64,000 bases of DNA from Buddleja alternifolia (GCA_019426215.1 CM033392.1:38612980-38676979), one strand, 5' to 3'. Numbered from the stretch's first letter, positions 46,087 to 59,073 are shown. The notes: generated from the letters alone by a model not told the origin. A program made the numbers and translations.

Positions 46087-46429
46087 TTACGTGGCTGAGG
46101 ATGGTTGAATCTGGGTTTTCAATTGTGAAGTAATAGCTATCAAAGTTTCGTACCTTTGGCCAAACCGTGCATGATCTTCATTAAGTTTGTGAGTCACTTC
46201 ATCCAATGGGGAGGTTGTGGGAGGTGGTGGAGTGATCATTAGGGGTAATATGTTGGACAGTAGTTGCATCAGCGATTTCTGGCGTTTAGTGGCTTCCGAA
46301 TCATATTTTGGTTCTCTATGGCTTGCTGCTTTACGGCAGCATCGACGGCTTCTAATTGAGTTTGCAAAACTTGTAATTGGTCAGCTAGTTGGTAAATTTG
46401 GCCGTCTAGGGATGGTGGACCATGGTCAC
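46087..46429 (-). pseudogene. gag N-terminus of F (split by D)
   Basis: Contains DHGPPSLDGQIYQLADQLQ and LQTQLEAVDAAVKQQAIENQ, a coiled-coil-like gag start, and DEVTHKLNEDHARFGQRYET. The first codons (MPPCHD, from 58732) lie on the other side of D. At about 46050 the gag part is joined to the integrase end, marking the internal deletion. Confidence 0.65.
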
Positions 46430-47672
46430 TGACACGCAAAAACCTAGCAAGTGCACTAGATCGTGCAAGTAATATAGTGGAATTTTTTAAGTCCAGATTA
46501 TTGTACCCAAGGGACAACGTATTTAAGTATTGAAAATATTGTATTACCTAATTCCAAGTTAAATCAAATATTTGAGGTGTGATTGTTTAAATAAACTAAA
46601 GAAAATTAAATATGTAAAACACGTAGAGATCGAGATATCAAAGAGAGAAGCAACTAAGACACGTGATCCAACCCAATTACTCGTTATCGATTATGAAGTG
46701 TGTTATTCAATTATTGACTCATCATGCTATGGCGAAAGCTCCTAAATTATACACTACCCAATCTCTTGGTATAGCACGTCTATATTTAATAAACATCCCC
46801 TATATCCCTATATGAGAATTCAATTAATAATCACGCATTAACAAGATTTATGAGATTCCCCGTTACCAGAAGGCTACACGAATGAATAAAATCTATCCCT
46901 AGTCAATTCTAAGACATGATGTTCAATTGCCCCATCATCCTTAACCTATATCCTCTTGGAATCTAAGTTAAGCAATTTATCGAACAAGTGGTGATCAAGC
47001 ACTCATAAGCATGAAACACAATAAATTGAACACATAGCATGCCAAACAATAATCAAAAACACAAATTTTATAAACGATAATTCATTGTTTGGCCTTCACA
47101 CGGCCTTAGTCAAACGTATCAAAAAGAAAGGGAAATAACAATCTCTAAAAGACATGTTCAATGAACTAATCTCAAAAGAAAGTGAAAACCTCCGTATTAC
47201 AATCTTGATTTCCTCGTTGTTGCTTGAATTCTGTGTCTTCGTAGACAAATTCGGAGTCTTCAAGCTTTTTCCTTGATTCCTAAGGTTTTCTCTTCTTCCC
47301 CTATCTTTTCTATCAAAGACATGTTGTGTAAAAAGTGTCTCCTCCTCCAAAATTGACCTAAAACGCTATTTATAGCTGTTGTATGCAGACGGGATGCTGA
47401 CGTATCGAATTCAGGATGCTGAGGCATCTGGGAGTGATGTCGGACAGCCGTTATACACAATGATGTTGTGGCATCCCGGATGTGATGCTGCGGTATCATT
47501 GTGTTGTCACACTTTTCTGGATTTTCCTCCCATCTTTTGGATCCGATGATGCTCTATACCTGATACACACAAATAAAACAAATCAAGGTATAATGTGCGA
47601 TAAAATTCACTAAACAATGAGCCAAATCCAAGAAAAGAGGCACCCAAAAAGATGTAAAATACGATCTTATCA
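46430..47672 (-). repeat. 3' LTR of D
   Basis: TGACACGC ... CTTATCA. Followed at 47673 by ACACCCCCAAACTTGAG, a polypurine tract on the minus strand. Confidence 0.88.
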
Positions 47673-49819
47673 ACACCCCCAAACTTGAGTTTGATCATCC
47701 TCGAGCAAAGAAAATAGAACACACTCATAAGCTCAATGAATTATTTTACAACTCCAACACATAAACACAAGACACTACCCCTTAAAACAAGATTTATGAA
47801 AAATTACTCATTCATCAAAAACATTCAAGATTCATATGTTTCAAAATATCTTCATGATTACCCCCTAGTCATGACTTCCATATCTTTTCTATGTCCAGAA
47901 TCCAAATTGGGCAAGATTAAGCAAACAAATCAGATTTATTAACGTAAATCAACTTCAAAATTGTAAAACTTATTTGAATGCACAATTAACCATGATCAAA
48001 AGGTCGTTTTGGCTTGTAATGTAGGACTCGGGTGTTGGCTTGGTTAGGGAAAATATGGATGAAAGTGACTAAAGGTTTAGAGAGCCCAAAACTATATATC
48101 CTCCAGCTATACTCAGTAAATAAGCATCATTCTCAAGATTCTCACCACTTTTTCCTTTTTTTTCGAACTCACAACCCCCAAACCTATTTCTTGTCGATAT
48201 TGGGTTGTGTACGAATTACAATACCTAACCAATGATCATTGAAGCATCACAAAAATAGCCTAGTCGAGATTTTTTTCCCAACTATTTCTCTTTTTTTTTC
48301 TTTTTTTTCCGACAATTTCGGCTCAACTTTACTCAAGTGCTTCTCACATCCTTCTCATTCATCTAGTATACCTCAAAACGTTCATCAATTCTCAAAATAA
48401 ACCAACGTGAACCTACTTACTCTTGTGTGCACGAGACAACAAAATGCATACCCATTCATAGCTAAAAGATATCAAGTTCTACACTCTCATAACCGGTAAT
48501 TCATTCTTTGTTTTTCTTATAGGCTAAAGTTTAGTTGATGTGGTTCATGAAAGAAAGTCGAATGGTGGTTTATAGTGTGCTTAGCACACCCAATCTTATC
48601 ATTAATGCTCAAATAAAGGTCTAGAGATAATGAATATAGTGCAGGCAAACATAAAGCTCAAGACAAATCAAAGATGGCCTAAATCATGTCATGGTCACGC
48701 AATATCAGCACTCATCAAAATGAAACAAACATAGAAGTTCTATGTCTCGAGTCCTCTAAAATTCACATAATATTGACTAACACGAATGTCAACACACAAA
48801 CTAAACATGGTGATCACAATTAAGGGGTTTTGACTCGAAACACTTTGAAACAACAAATTTGTCATGCTTTATCAAAGCAAATAATTGTTCATAAAAGATT
48901 ATTCAAAGGGTTTCACTTGGGGAAATGTGTGCAAATTGTAAAAAAAATCAAGCACAAAAAATATAAGACATGCACAAGCAATTCATGTACCCACCCCCAA
49001 ACTTAAAAATTAACATTGTCCCCAATATTAAAACAAGAAATTACAAAAGAGAGTGAAGATACTACTTTGATTGGAGAATGTGAAATCGGAAGTTGTGTGT
49101 AGTGCATCTGAAAGATCCTGGGTGATGCATGGCCACCCCCAAACTTATTTGTAACCTATACAAAAATAGAGAAACCATAAAAAGGAATAAGGGAGATGAA
49201 CCAACTCAACAACGAAAGAAAGAAAAGAAACGAACAAAATAAAATCTAAACTAACAGAAACGAAAAGCAAGCAAAAAGATAAAGAGCTTGGGTTGGCTCC
49301 CAAGAAGCACTTGTTTAAAGTCATTAGCTTGACTCCTTTGCACCGCTCATGATGGATCATAAGGAGAAGTTCCAACTTTGTATGGACGAGCCTTTTTGTG
49401 CTTTTTCTAGTTGCATAGAGGTTTCTCATGTCCCACCACAGTCACAAATCCTGAAAAACTAAGATATGATCTCAGATTCATCGTTATAAAAATCTAATAA
49501 AATTGCAAAAAAATTAAAGTGAATTCTAAAGATGGAGAATTTTCCATTGATGGTTTCAATAGGTACGCGGTTGTCCCAAACTCTCCTAGCCTTGGTTGTG
49601 ACAGTTTTAGTGGTCAAATATCCCAGTGATTTTTATATCGTCCGATCTCCTCATTCTTAATTGTAGTATCACTTGGGTTCTTAGTGTATGCCTCGAACGG
49701 GTCACTATAATTGTATACCTTAGCCTCAACATCCTCCACTTTATCTCTCTGATTATTGATGCACTTTCTTCAGAAATCAAGAGATATGATGGTAGGTGGT
49801 GTTGGATTCTTGAAGATTT
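47673..49819 (-). other. D interior without recognisable coding sequence
   Basis: About 2.1 kb, AT-rich, with several polypurine-tract-like ACCCCCAAACTT words (47675, 48993 and 49135 regions). Short frames (such as 49145-49429 minus) show no family similarity I can recognise. Confidence 0.5.
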
Positions 49820-50188
49820 CTAATGTTTTTCTTGGTCATCTGATGGGATGGATTTCGAAGACTCTATGCTGAATTGTGAGTCCTTAAGTGATGTTGCTTC
49901 TGGAGCCTCATCATTCTCTTCTGTGCTAATACATGTGGTGTTTGTTGACCTCTCTTCCAATAAGTTGGAGATTTGGTTCGGTTGTGCTTGGAAGTTTATG
50001 ATGCATGTTTCGATATTCTGACTACGCTCATCATTTGACTTCATCAATTGGATCACCAGCTCTTCAAAACTCGGGATCATATCATGTTGTTGATAATCCC
50101 CTTGGGTTTGAAAGTGAATCGATTGAGATTCTTCTTGCATTAGAATGGCGGGACTATCATGTTGCAGATATGTCGGCGAAGCTCTCAT
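49820..50188 (-). CDS. D gag-like fragment, 122 residues
   Basis: An acidic, Gln/Ser-rich frame (FEELVIQLMKSNDERSQNIE and a helical FQAQPNQISNLLEER) that resembles the variable middle of gypsy gag proteins. Just upstream (50190-50290, other frame) is FCSWCGGIHQSDYF, a partial C-x2-C-x3-H zinc pattern. No pol follows. May be a remnant, not a functional protein. Confidence 0.4.
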   Translation of the reverse strand: MRASPTYLQHDSPAILMQEESQSIHFQTQGDYQQHDMIPSFEELVIQLMKSNDERSQNIETCIINFQAQPNQISNLLEERSTNTTCISTEENDEAPEATSLKDSQFSIESSKSIPSDDQEKH

Positions 50189-50427
50189 TGCATAATAACT
50201 CTAAGACAAGTCCTAATGATTTCTCCATCTTTTCTGGAAGTAGTCACTCTGGTGAATGCCTCCACACCACGAACAAAAATCTTGAATAAGCTCCTGCACT
50301 CCATCCTCGTTGTGACCAATTAAATTTATAATCATTCATCTCATCAAGAATCAATTAAAAAAAATGGAAAAAAATTGACTTAAGCTTAGAACAGATAAGA
50401 GAATCTCAATATTAAATAAAACAATTG

Positions 50428-51412
50428 TCCCCGACAACGGCGCCAAAAACTAGACACGCAAAAACCTAGCAAGTGCACTAGATCGTGCAAGTAATATAGT
50501 GGAATTTTAAGTCCTGATTATTGTACACAAGGGACAACGTATTTAAGTATTGAAACTACTGTATTACCTAATTCCAAGTTAAATCAAATATTTGAGATGC
50601 GATTGTTTAAATAAACTAAAGAAAATTAATTATGTAAAACACGTAGAGATCGAGATATCAAAGAGAGAAGCAACTAAGACACATGATCCAACCAAATTAC
50701 TCGTTATCGATTATGAAGTGTGTTATTCAATTATTAACTCATCATGCTATGTCGAAAGCTCCTAAATTATGCACTACCCAATCTCTTGGTATAGCGCGTT
50801 TATATTTATTAAAGATCCCCTATATCCCTATGTGAGAATTCAATTAATAAACTTGCATTAACAAGATTTATTAGATTACCCGTTACAAAAAGGCTACATG
50901 AATGAATCGAATCTATCCCTAGTCAATTCTAAGACGTAATGTTCAATTGCCCAAGCATCCTTAACCTATATCCTCTCGGAATCTAAGTTAAGCAATTTAT
51001 CGGACAAGTGGTGATCAAGCACTCATAAGCATTAAACGCAACAAATTGAACACATATCATGCCAAGCAATAATCAAAAACACAAATTTTATAAACAATAA
51101 TTCATAGTTTGGCCTTCACACGGCCTTAATCAAACAAATTTAGTTCATGATCGAAAAGAAAGAGAAATAACAATCTCTAAAAGACATGTTCAATGAACTA
51201 ATCTCAAAAGAAAGTGAAAACCTCCCCATTACAATCTTGATTTCCTCGTTGTTGCTTGAATTCTCCGTTTTCATAGACAAATTCGAAGTCTTCAAGATTT
51301 TTCCTTGATTCCTAGGGTTTTCTCTTCTTCCTCTATCTTTTCTCTCAAAGACATGTTGAGTAAAAAGTGTCTCCTCCTCCAAAACTCACCTAAAACGCTA
51401 TTTATAGGTTGT
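50428..51412 (-). repeat. PBS and proximal 5' LTR of D
   Basis: PBS 50428-50445 is TGGCGCCGTTGTCGGGGA on the minus strand (tRNA-Asp). LTR 50452-51412 is collinear with 46430-47393 and stops where A2 was inserted. Confidence 0.88.
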
Positions 51413-53108
51413 TGTCGTTATGATTCGGTCTAGCGGATAAATTTTTTAATCTGAATCACACCTGAGAATTCAATCTGGGGATATTCATTATATTAAGCAT
51501 ATAGATCAATTGACGAGAATTGACAAGAGTAATCGAATTACCTTTTTCGTCTGTTAAATCTTGAATTATCAGCAGCAGCCCCGGACTCCTACCTCTAGAT
51601 AATCACGCGGAAGACAAATTCTCTGAGAAAAGCTCGATCTCCTCCTCGGCAACAATTGCAGGCGGCTAGTTGCATGGAGAGGGAGGGATTTTTCTTTCCT
51701 AATGCTCTAGGTTTATTTTGGCTCAGTGTCAAATTCTAAAACAATGATTGTGTGTTCTTGTATGGAGTTCTGACACTGACTAATTACTTATACCAAGTAA
51801 AAAACTCCCCTAAGTTACACATAAGAGGGGGCGGCTGAAACGACCTTTGTAGATGGGCTTCGGGCTTTGTTTTGACTTAGCCCATGTGTAATTAATTAAA
51901 TTCAAGTCTAATCAAACTAGCAATTAATTAATTGCATTAATCCAATTAATAGAATTCAACTTATAAATTCATTTCCAATTAATTTAACTTATGAATTAAT
52001 ATGATCTAATTAATTTTTTTAATCCAATTAAATATCTTTAATTAAATCATGCCATCTATTTTGTCAGTCAATTCATATCAAATGTGATTTTACCAAAATA
52101 CCCTTTGCTTAAGGAAATATTACTTTTCTTCACATAGTGCGACTCTCTAGGCTCGATTCAATTGGCAATGGGAGGATTTCAAAGGATAAGGTTGTCACCT
52201 AGCCAACACTGTGGAACCAAATTGTAACCCAATTGAAAACGAGATGATCATGTCATCACGAACCTTGACTACGAATACCATATGTGTATAAACTTTTCAC
52301 CGATGTGACCCGATTAAGTAAGAGACATGGTTTAGTCAAACTCATAAAACTTGATACTGTACTTAGAATCATAATAATGTAAAATTACCAAACTACCCTC
52401 AGTGACAATCACGGGATAGTTTATATGCTTTGGACAAAGACTTATAATTTCAATTACTTATGATCGTGCAGGTCACATACTCGTTTACTGTCGAGACAGT
52501 GAACCCCGTTTTGGCAAGTTATCTTATAACATCGAATGCACTATTGGATCTTACTTCGAGGTTGACCCCACCTATCAGGTGATACGGGTCTAACTACTCT
52601 GATAACATATCCAATACTACAAGCATGTTATAAATGACTCCTTAGGTCTAAAGTTCACACATACTATCGCAATCTTAATCCCGATCATTGGCTGTCAAAG
52701 AGTAAATACCCATGTGATCGGATTAATGCAAGTCGAGTTCAAATATGTTAATTCCATTAATCATATTCATGACACCAGCTCCCACTATCTAATCAGTGTA
52801 CGATTGACACTTCCTTGTCAAAGAAGGTGTCATATGAGTTGAATATTAATGCCCAATTAACATTTGTTAACTCAAGAACTCCCAGTTTCAGAGATTAAGT
52901 ACTGGATTGTTCCAGTGCCTCCTCTTGTCCGTAAGAGGTGGAAATTCTATCTTTAAATCTCCTGGACTAATTGTTCAATACAGTTAAATGCCATTACATT
53001 TATATGAACAAAATTAAAATCTTTATTCATCAAACGTTTTGTACAAATAACTTATGTGAGCCCTACTCAATCTAATTCCTCATAGGCATTGAGGGCATAC
53101 ACCTAACA
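51413..53108 (-). mobile_element. copia solo LTR A2
   Basis: 1,696 bp, TGTCGTTATGATTCGG to CACCTAACA, inserted in the D 5' LTR; flanks gttgt (51408-51412) and gcagt (53109-53113) are a partly decayed duplication (A2' has gctgt at this spot). Contains the conserved LTR domain at 52570-52766: TTAATCC/GGATTAA (52675-52681, 52720-52726) and ATATGTTAAT-tcc-ATTAATCATAT (52743-52766). Confidence 0.8.
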
Positions 53109-55073
53109 GCAGTACATGGACGGGATGCTGCGGTATTGGATTCGGGATGGTGAGGCTGTTTATCCCAAGAGGCATACGAAAGGGTCTAAAATGGGGGGAG
53201 GGTTGAATAGACCCTGAAGTCATTTTCCACTTCAAAAAATTTCGTATTAAAATGGTTTTGGACGCTTGAAACGTCGACGCTTGACTAAGCGTTTACTTGA
53301 ACATGTAGACGCTTTGGCTGAGCATCTACTGAAGACTATTTTGATAAAGTTAACTTAGACTCGAGATCTGAATACTATAACCAGATAGGTTTAAGCGCTT
53401 AGTTCTTTAATCAAGGTTAGCACAGCGGAATGATTTTATAAGTCTTCTCTTTGAAAGTGTTTAGCATCACAAAGTTTTTCCTTAGTTGCTTATCTTTAAA
53501 TCGTTTTCAACGCTTAGAGAACTTAGCGTTCTCTTTTTGCAAATATAGTCGTTTAACTGTTTTAAAGCCTTTTTAAAGATATGATATACAAATGTAAAGT
53601 AAAGCAATAAATCAATAAGTGACATAAGATATTTGTAATCTTCACTGGGTGGTGTAATCCCAGCTACGTCCTTCTTCTCCTTTGCACTCGGAGGCAATCC
53701 ACTAAATTGATTCTCGAAGAGTCACACAGAGACTTCTACAAAATAGGGAACGATGGATGTCGATGACTTGATCTCCTTGGTCACACAAATTTATGCTACA
53801 ATACACTTCTATCCTTGAAAGACGATCTCGAGCTCCTTGATCACACAGATTTCAACTCCAATAAAGACCTTCTTCAACAAGCTTCTTTTACACAAAAATA
53901 CTACTCAGATGAAAGCTGTTGAGGGTTCTGTCACGGGTTTGTTTGATGTTGGGAAGTTCAAAAAACTTGGAATATCTCAATTGGAATTTAGGGTTCTTCT
54001 TTGAAGATGTTTGAGATATCTGTGACTGTCTTTGGAATGTATTTGAGAAGCTTGAAGGGTTTTGGCTATAGAGTTTCTAAGCTTTTCTCTCAAATAAATT
54101 CAGCAAAGTTTGGACCTTTTCTTGTGTATGAACGTGTATAATCTTGGTCTCTCTACCGTACTTCCAATAAGGTTTTGTTGGAGGGTACTATTTATAAAGA
54201 TTGTTGGGATTTGTCCGTTGGACGCAATCAGGAGCGTATCTCTCATGCAGTGCGTCCAATAGTCCCTTTCTGACATTCCTAAATTTCTGCTAGTTCCTAT
54301 TGGACAAGAGCAGACTTGAACTCTGAAAAGCTGACAGTCTAGTCAAAAGGTGGCTTGTCCACAAGTCATATAGTCTTATCACATTTAACGCACTTATCAG
54401 GCATTTAATGCATTTTGAATTTATTTCCCGTTAGAAATAAATGTCGGTTGGATTGCATTTTAGTTCTCCATGACTTGAGAATATATTTCAGGTGAATCTG
54501 ATCTTGTATTGCTTGAGAGATTTAAGCTCATGGTTCAACACTCCTGGAACAGTCCTTTAGCGTTAGCTAGGCGCTAAGAACCGTATCTTGAACAATTGAT
54601 TCATTAATCTTGAAATAGTCTTTAAGCGTTTGACAGACACTTAAGACAAATCTTCATCTTCACTTGACTTCAGACGCTGATCTTCAACTTCATCTCTAAT
54701 AAACTCACCTAGAATTCTATTAACGACTCGGTATCTAATACTTGGTCTAAAGTCTACAAAGATAAAAATTACAAGCCTAACAAACTAATAAACTTTCAAA
54801 TGCTTATACATGTATTCTATGAAAGTATAAACTTACATTCTTTTGGGGTCTAACATAAAATCCTATCTTGTCATCATCAAAACATCTAACATAAAATTTC
54901 CTAACAATTTGCCCCTTTTTGATGATGTCAAGACCTTAACGCTTACAACTCTTTTATAGATTAAGAGTTTAAAGAAGAGCCCAAAATAATCATAAGTTAG
55001 CGTTTAGAAAGTCAGTTATGTTAGCTAATGTTAGATTAGCTTCAACAAGATGTTTCAGCGATAAATCATTCAT

Positions 55074-55373
55074 TCATATATATAGAATTGAAAGCGCAAA
55101 TGATTTATACTGAAACGATGAATACCTGCCTTTACTTTCTCTTTCCTTCTTAAACTGCTTTTCTTTCTCTTCTTCCCCCTTCTTGGCATCATCAAGGGAA
55201 GGCAGCAATTCAAGCGATATCGCTAGAGGAAGTGGACCGGTTGGTGTGGGGAAAAACTCGGCCACTTCTATCGACTGCTTAGCATCCACAGTTGCGTCCA
55301 CGTCTAGACGAACAGTGAAAAGTTCTCTAGCAATTTCCGCCACTGTTGATACCACTCGTTGGTAAATCAACAT
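55074..55373 (-). pseudogene. env-like remnant in B
   Basis: Contains VSTVAEIAREL and ATVDAKQSIEVAEF, which match VSTVAKATPP and ATVDAERSIEVAPA in the env-like region of C (19883-20182). The C-terminal part is Lys/Glu-rich. The upstream basic and Pro-rich part is absent. Confidence 0.6.
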
Positions 55374-55770
55374 TTAACTATGTCTGCCTCTTGTAATTTA
55401 AAAAAAAATGCATGAATTTTATAAAATTTTCTATTAAGTGTTGAAGGGAATGTGTTCAACGCTTAACATATACCACTTGTTGAAATGATATCACTTGTTG
55501 TAAGATTTATGTTGGCGCTTGAAATTAAATTCTTTTTATGTTTGAGCGTCCAACATATCATGCACAATGGACGATAAGCGTTGATGATCTATGCATATAA
55601 AAATAGTTTTTGATCATTGACGCTTACAGATGTGTTCAAGTACAATTTTAAGGTTCCCCTAAATTTGATAGCTTGTAACACTTTTAAAAGAAAAAGGCTT
55701 TTAAGTGAATTCCCCCTACATTATATGTTTAGTGAAAATATGATGCATAATGATTAGGTGTTTAAATTAT

Positions 55771-56616
55771 TCATACCTCGTTCTGGAATGAAGAATAGGA
55801 TTTTCTCTTTTCATATCTTAGAAATTTCTTAAATTTCTTAACCAATAAATTCATTTCCTTTTCCTCACTCGATTCTGTCACTTCCATCTCACTGACTGAT
55901 TTTTCCTTGTTATTGGTAGTAGCGATTAATGCTCCAGAATCAGTCGAGGTGTCGCTGAATGCACTCAATTCTAATTCAAAATCCCTTCGCTCCGAAAACA
56001 CATGCTTTGGAGTTAGACTCCCCAACATTTGTGATTCTCTCATGGTCATTGTCTTCATAAAAAATCTACTGGGAAGACTTCTGAAAATCTTGTTGACCAT
56101 TTCCTTGTTGGTCAACTCTATGCCTAGTGACGCTAACTCTATAATGAGCGAAGTGAATGTCACATCCAATTGATCTAGCATCTCATTGGACAGCATCTTA
56201 AAACCATTAATTCTTTCCTTGACAATAGAAAGCTTGTTTTCCTTAATTTGTGCTGAGCCACCACATACTATAGCCAACTTATCCCATATTTCCTTAGTCG
56301 TAGAGCATGACTTGACCTTATTGAATAAGATGTCATTGTCACCAATGGCTGTGTATAAAGCGTTACGACCAACATTATCCAAATTCGCTCTTCGACGCTC
56401 ATCTGGAGACCATTCTTGCTTAGGTTTCTCTACATAACCATCTGGGGTTACCTCTGTGGCTACAGGCGCTCTCGTGATAACATTAAGAATTTGGATTGGC
56501 CCATCTAAAATGATATCACACATTTCATCATCACACGAACCCAAATAAGTAAATGCTTTGACCTTCCATAAGTCATAATTTGACTCGGTCAACTTAGGTA
56601 CTCTAGCGAATGCCAT
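55771..56616 (-). CDS. gag (capsid part) of SIRE-like element B
   Basis: 281 residues from MAFARVPKLTESNYDLW, about 100 nt inside the LTR; an upstream in-frame extension reads through PBS and LTR and is discarded. Blocks: SNYDLWKVKAFTYL, DERRRANLDNVGRNALYTA, KSCSTTKEIWDKLAIVCGGS, LPSRFFMKTMTMRES. This is the SIRE-type capsid, which assembles cytoplasmic particles around element RNA. It stops before the CCHC knuckle because of the deletion at 55770. The open frame contrasts with the broken gag of C and suggests B is younger. Confidence 0.8.
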   Translation of the reverse strand: MAFARVPKLTESNYDLWKVKAFTYLGSCDDEMCDIILDGPIQILNVITRAPVATEVTPDGYVEKPKQEWSPDERRRANLDNVGRNALYTAIGDNDILFNKVKSCSTTKEIWDKLAIVCGGSAQIKENKLSIVKERINGFKMLSNEMLDQLDVTFTSLIIELASLGIELTNKEMVNKIFRSLPSRFFMKTMTMRESQMLGSLTPKHVFSERRDFELELSAFSDTSTDSGALIATTNNKEKSVSEMEVTESSEEKEMNLLVKKFKKFLRYEKRKSYSSFQNEV

Positions 56617-58755
56617 GGAAGAAATATTTTTAAAGCAACTAAATTTTAAAAGGGATCTGAACAAGCAGTTATGCTTGGAGATTTTTAAAATTTCAACTTC
56701 AACGGCTCTGATACCACTTATTGGTCCCAAGAGGCATACAAAAGGTTCTAAAAGGGAGGGGGGTTGAATAGACCTTGAAGTCCTTTTCCACTTCAAAAAG
56801 TTTCGTATTAAAATGGTTTTGGACGCTTGACTAAGCGTTTACTTGAATATGTAGGCGCTTTGGCTGAGCATCTAGTGAAGATTGTTTTGATAAAGTTAAC
56901 TTAGACTCGAGATCTGAATACTATAACCAGATAGGTTTAAGCGCTCGGTTCTTTAATCAAGGTTAGCACAGCAGAATGATTTTATAAGTCTTCTCTTTGA
57001 AAGTGTTTAGCGTCACAAAGTTTTTCCTTAGTTTCTTATCTTTAAATCGTTTTGAACGCTTAGAGAGCTTAGCGTTCTCTTTTTGCAAATATAGTCGCTT
57101 AACTGTTTTAAAGCCTTTTTAAAGATATGATATGCAAATGTAAAGTAAAGCAATAAATCAGTAAGTGATACAAGATATTTGTAATGTTCACTGGGTGGTG
57201 TAATCCCAGCTACGTCCTTCTTCTCCTTTGCACTCGGAGGTAATCCACTAAATTGATTCTCGAAGAGTCAAACAGAGACTTCTACAAAATAGGGAACAAT
57301 GGATGTCGATGGCTTAAGCTCCTTGGTCACACAGATTTCTGCTACAAGACACTTCTATCCTTGGAAGACGATCTCGAGCTCCTTGATCACACAGATTTCA
57401 ACTCCAATAAAGACCTTCTTCAACAAGCTTCTTTTACGAAAAAATACTGCTTGTGAAATAACAAACTTTCTCACTCAGATGAAAGCTGTTGAGGGTTCTG
57501 TCACGGGTTTGTTTGATGTTGGGAAGTTCAAACAACTTGGAATATCTCAACAGGAATTTAGGGTTCTTCTTTGAAGAGATTTGAGATATATGTGACTGTC
57601 TTTGGAATGTATTTGAAAGGCTTGAAGGGTTTTGGCTATGGAGTTTCTAAGCTTTTCTCTCAAATAAATTCATCAAAGTTTGGACCTTCTCTTGTGTATG
57701 AACGTGTATAATCCTGGTCTCTCTCCCGTACTTCCAATAAGGTTTTGCTAGAGGGTACTATTTATTAATATTCTTGGGATTTGTCCGATGGACACAATCA
57801 GGTGCGTATCTCTCACGCAGTGCGTCAAATAGTCCCTCTCTGACATTCCTGAATTTCTGCTGGTTCCGATTGGACAAGAGCCGACTTGAACTCTGAAAAG
57901 CTGACAGTCTAGTCAAAATGTGGCTTGTCCATAAGTCATATAGTCTTATCACATTTAATGCACTTATCAGGCATTTAATGCATTTTGAATTTATTTCCCG
58001 TTAGAAATAAATGTCGGTTGGATTGCATTTTAGTCCTCCATGACTTGTGAATATATTTCAGGTGAATCTAATCTTGAATTGAGTGAGTGATTTGAGCTCG
58101 TGGTTCAACACTCCTGGAACAGTCCTTTAGCGTTAGCTAGGCGCTAAGAACTGTATCTTGAACGCTTGATTCATAAATCCTAAAATAGTCTTTAAGCGTT
58201 GGACAGACACTTAAGACAAATCTTCATCTTCACTTGACTTCAGACGCTAATCTTCAACTTCATCTCTAATAAACTCACCTAGAATTCTATTAGCGACTCG
58301 ATTTCTAATACTTGGTCTAAAATCTACAAAGATAAAAATTACAAGCTTAACAAACTAATAAACTTTCAAATGCTTATACATATATTCTATGAAAGTATAA
58401 ACTTATATTCTTTTGGGGTCTAACATAAAATCCTATCTTGTCATCATCAAAACTTCTAACATGAAATTTTCAAACAGAGGCATCTGGGAGTGATGCTGGA
58501 CAGCCGTTATACATAATGATATTGCGGCATCCCGGATGTGATGCTACGGTATCACTGTGTTGTCACACTTTTCTTGATTTTTCTCCCATCTTTTGGGTCC
58601 AATGATGCTCTATACCTGATACACACAAATAAAACAAATCAAGGTATAATGTTTGATAAAATTCACTAGAAAATGAGTCAAATCCTAGAAAAGAGGCGTC
58701 CAAAGAGCTTATCAATCATGGCATGGAGGCATTGTTCAAGAATGAAAACACCAAC

Positions 58756-59073
58756 TGTTAGGTTCCAAAATATGAGTGTGGAACCAATACTCCCAAGAAT
58801 ACGTATGAGGAAGAAGAAAGAGAAATACTTTATTGCAATTTTCTATTCCTCTCATTAATGCAAAACATTGAATATAAATACAAGAATTAACACTACTAAG
58901 AAGAAGGACACACTACCATCACCACGTCTGCCCACTACCTAAGGACACTACTTCCACTACAAGACTCTTTTGACTCAATCAAAAAAGTTGAAAACAAATG
59001 CTTAATTAATAAATAAAATTTTATTTCACAATTCCTTTAGGCTTTTCTTTAGTAATTGCCACACGGTATATCA
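58756..59073 (-). repeat. 5' LTR of F
   Basis: Pairs with 45248-45552. The base-pairs inside it (58742-58753) read TGGTGTTTTCAT on the minus strand, which is not an initiator-Met or tRNA-Asp PBS. Confidence 0.88.

Larger units (their letters stand above)
53157..58476 (-). mobile_element. SIRE-like copia deletion derivative B
   Basis: Perfect gaggc duplication (53152-53156, 58477-58481). LTRs 53157-54906 (1,750 bp) and 56719-58476 (1,758 bp) are highly similar. PBS 56704-56716 is TGGTATCAGAGCC. Polypurine tract AAAAAGGGGCAAAT next to the 3' LTR. The interior is only 1.8 kb: intact N-terminal gag, then at 55770 the post-pol spacer and an env-like remnant. Knuckle, protease, integrase, RT and RNase H are all missing. 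Confidence 0.9.
46430..58714 (-). mobile_element. non-autonomous gypsy element D, nested by A2 and B
   Basis: 3' LTR 46430-47672 (1,243 bp). 5' LTR is in three pieces: 50452-51412, 53109-53156 and 58482-58714, 1,242 bp after removing A2, B and B's target duplicate, so the reconstruction is self-consistent. PBS is tRNA-Asp type. The 2.75-kb interior (47673-50427) has no protease, RT or integrase. Flanks gtcac and atcat match at 3 of 5 positions. A motif near 49285-49330 is shared with G1. Confidence 0.85.
45248..59073 (-). mobile_element. gypsy chromovirus derivative F (internally deleted)
   Basis: LTRs 45248-45552 (305 bp) and 58756-59073 (318 bp) start TGTTAGGTTC and end ATATCA, flanked by a perfect gtagt duplication (45243-45247, 59074-59078). 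Its own internal sequence is only a gag start and a chromodomain-bearing integrase end; the middle of pol is deleted. Everything from 46430 to 58714 is nested element D. A purine-rich tract (AAGGGGATTAT on the minus strand) abuts the 3' LTR. Short LTRs suit Reina-like chromoviruses; not proven. Confidence 0.88.
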
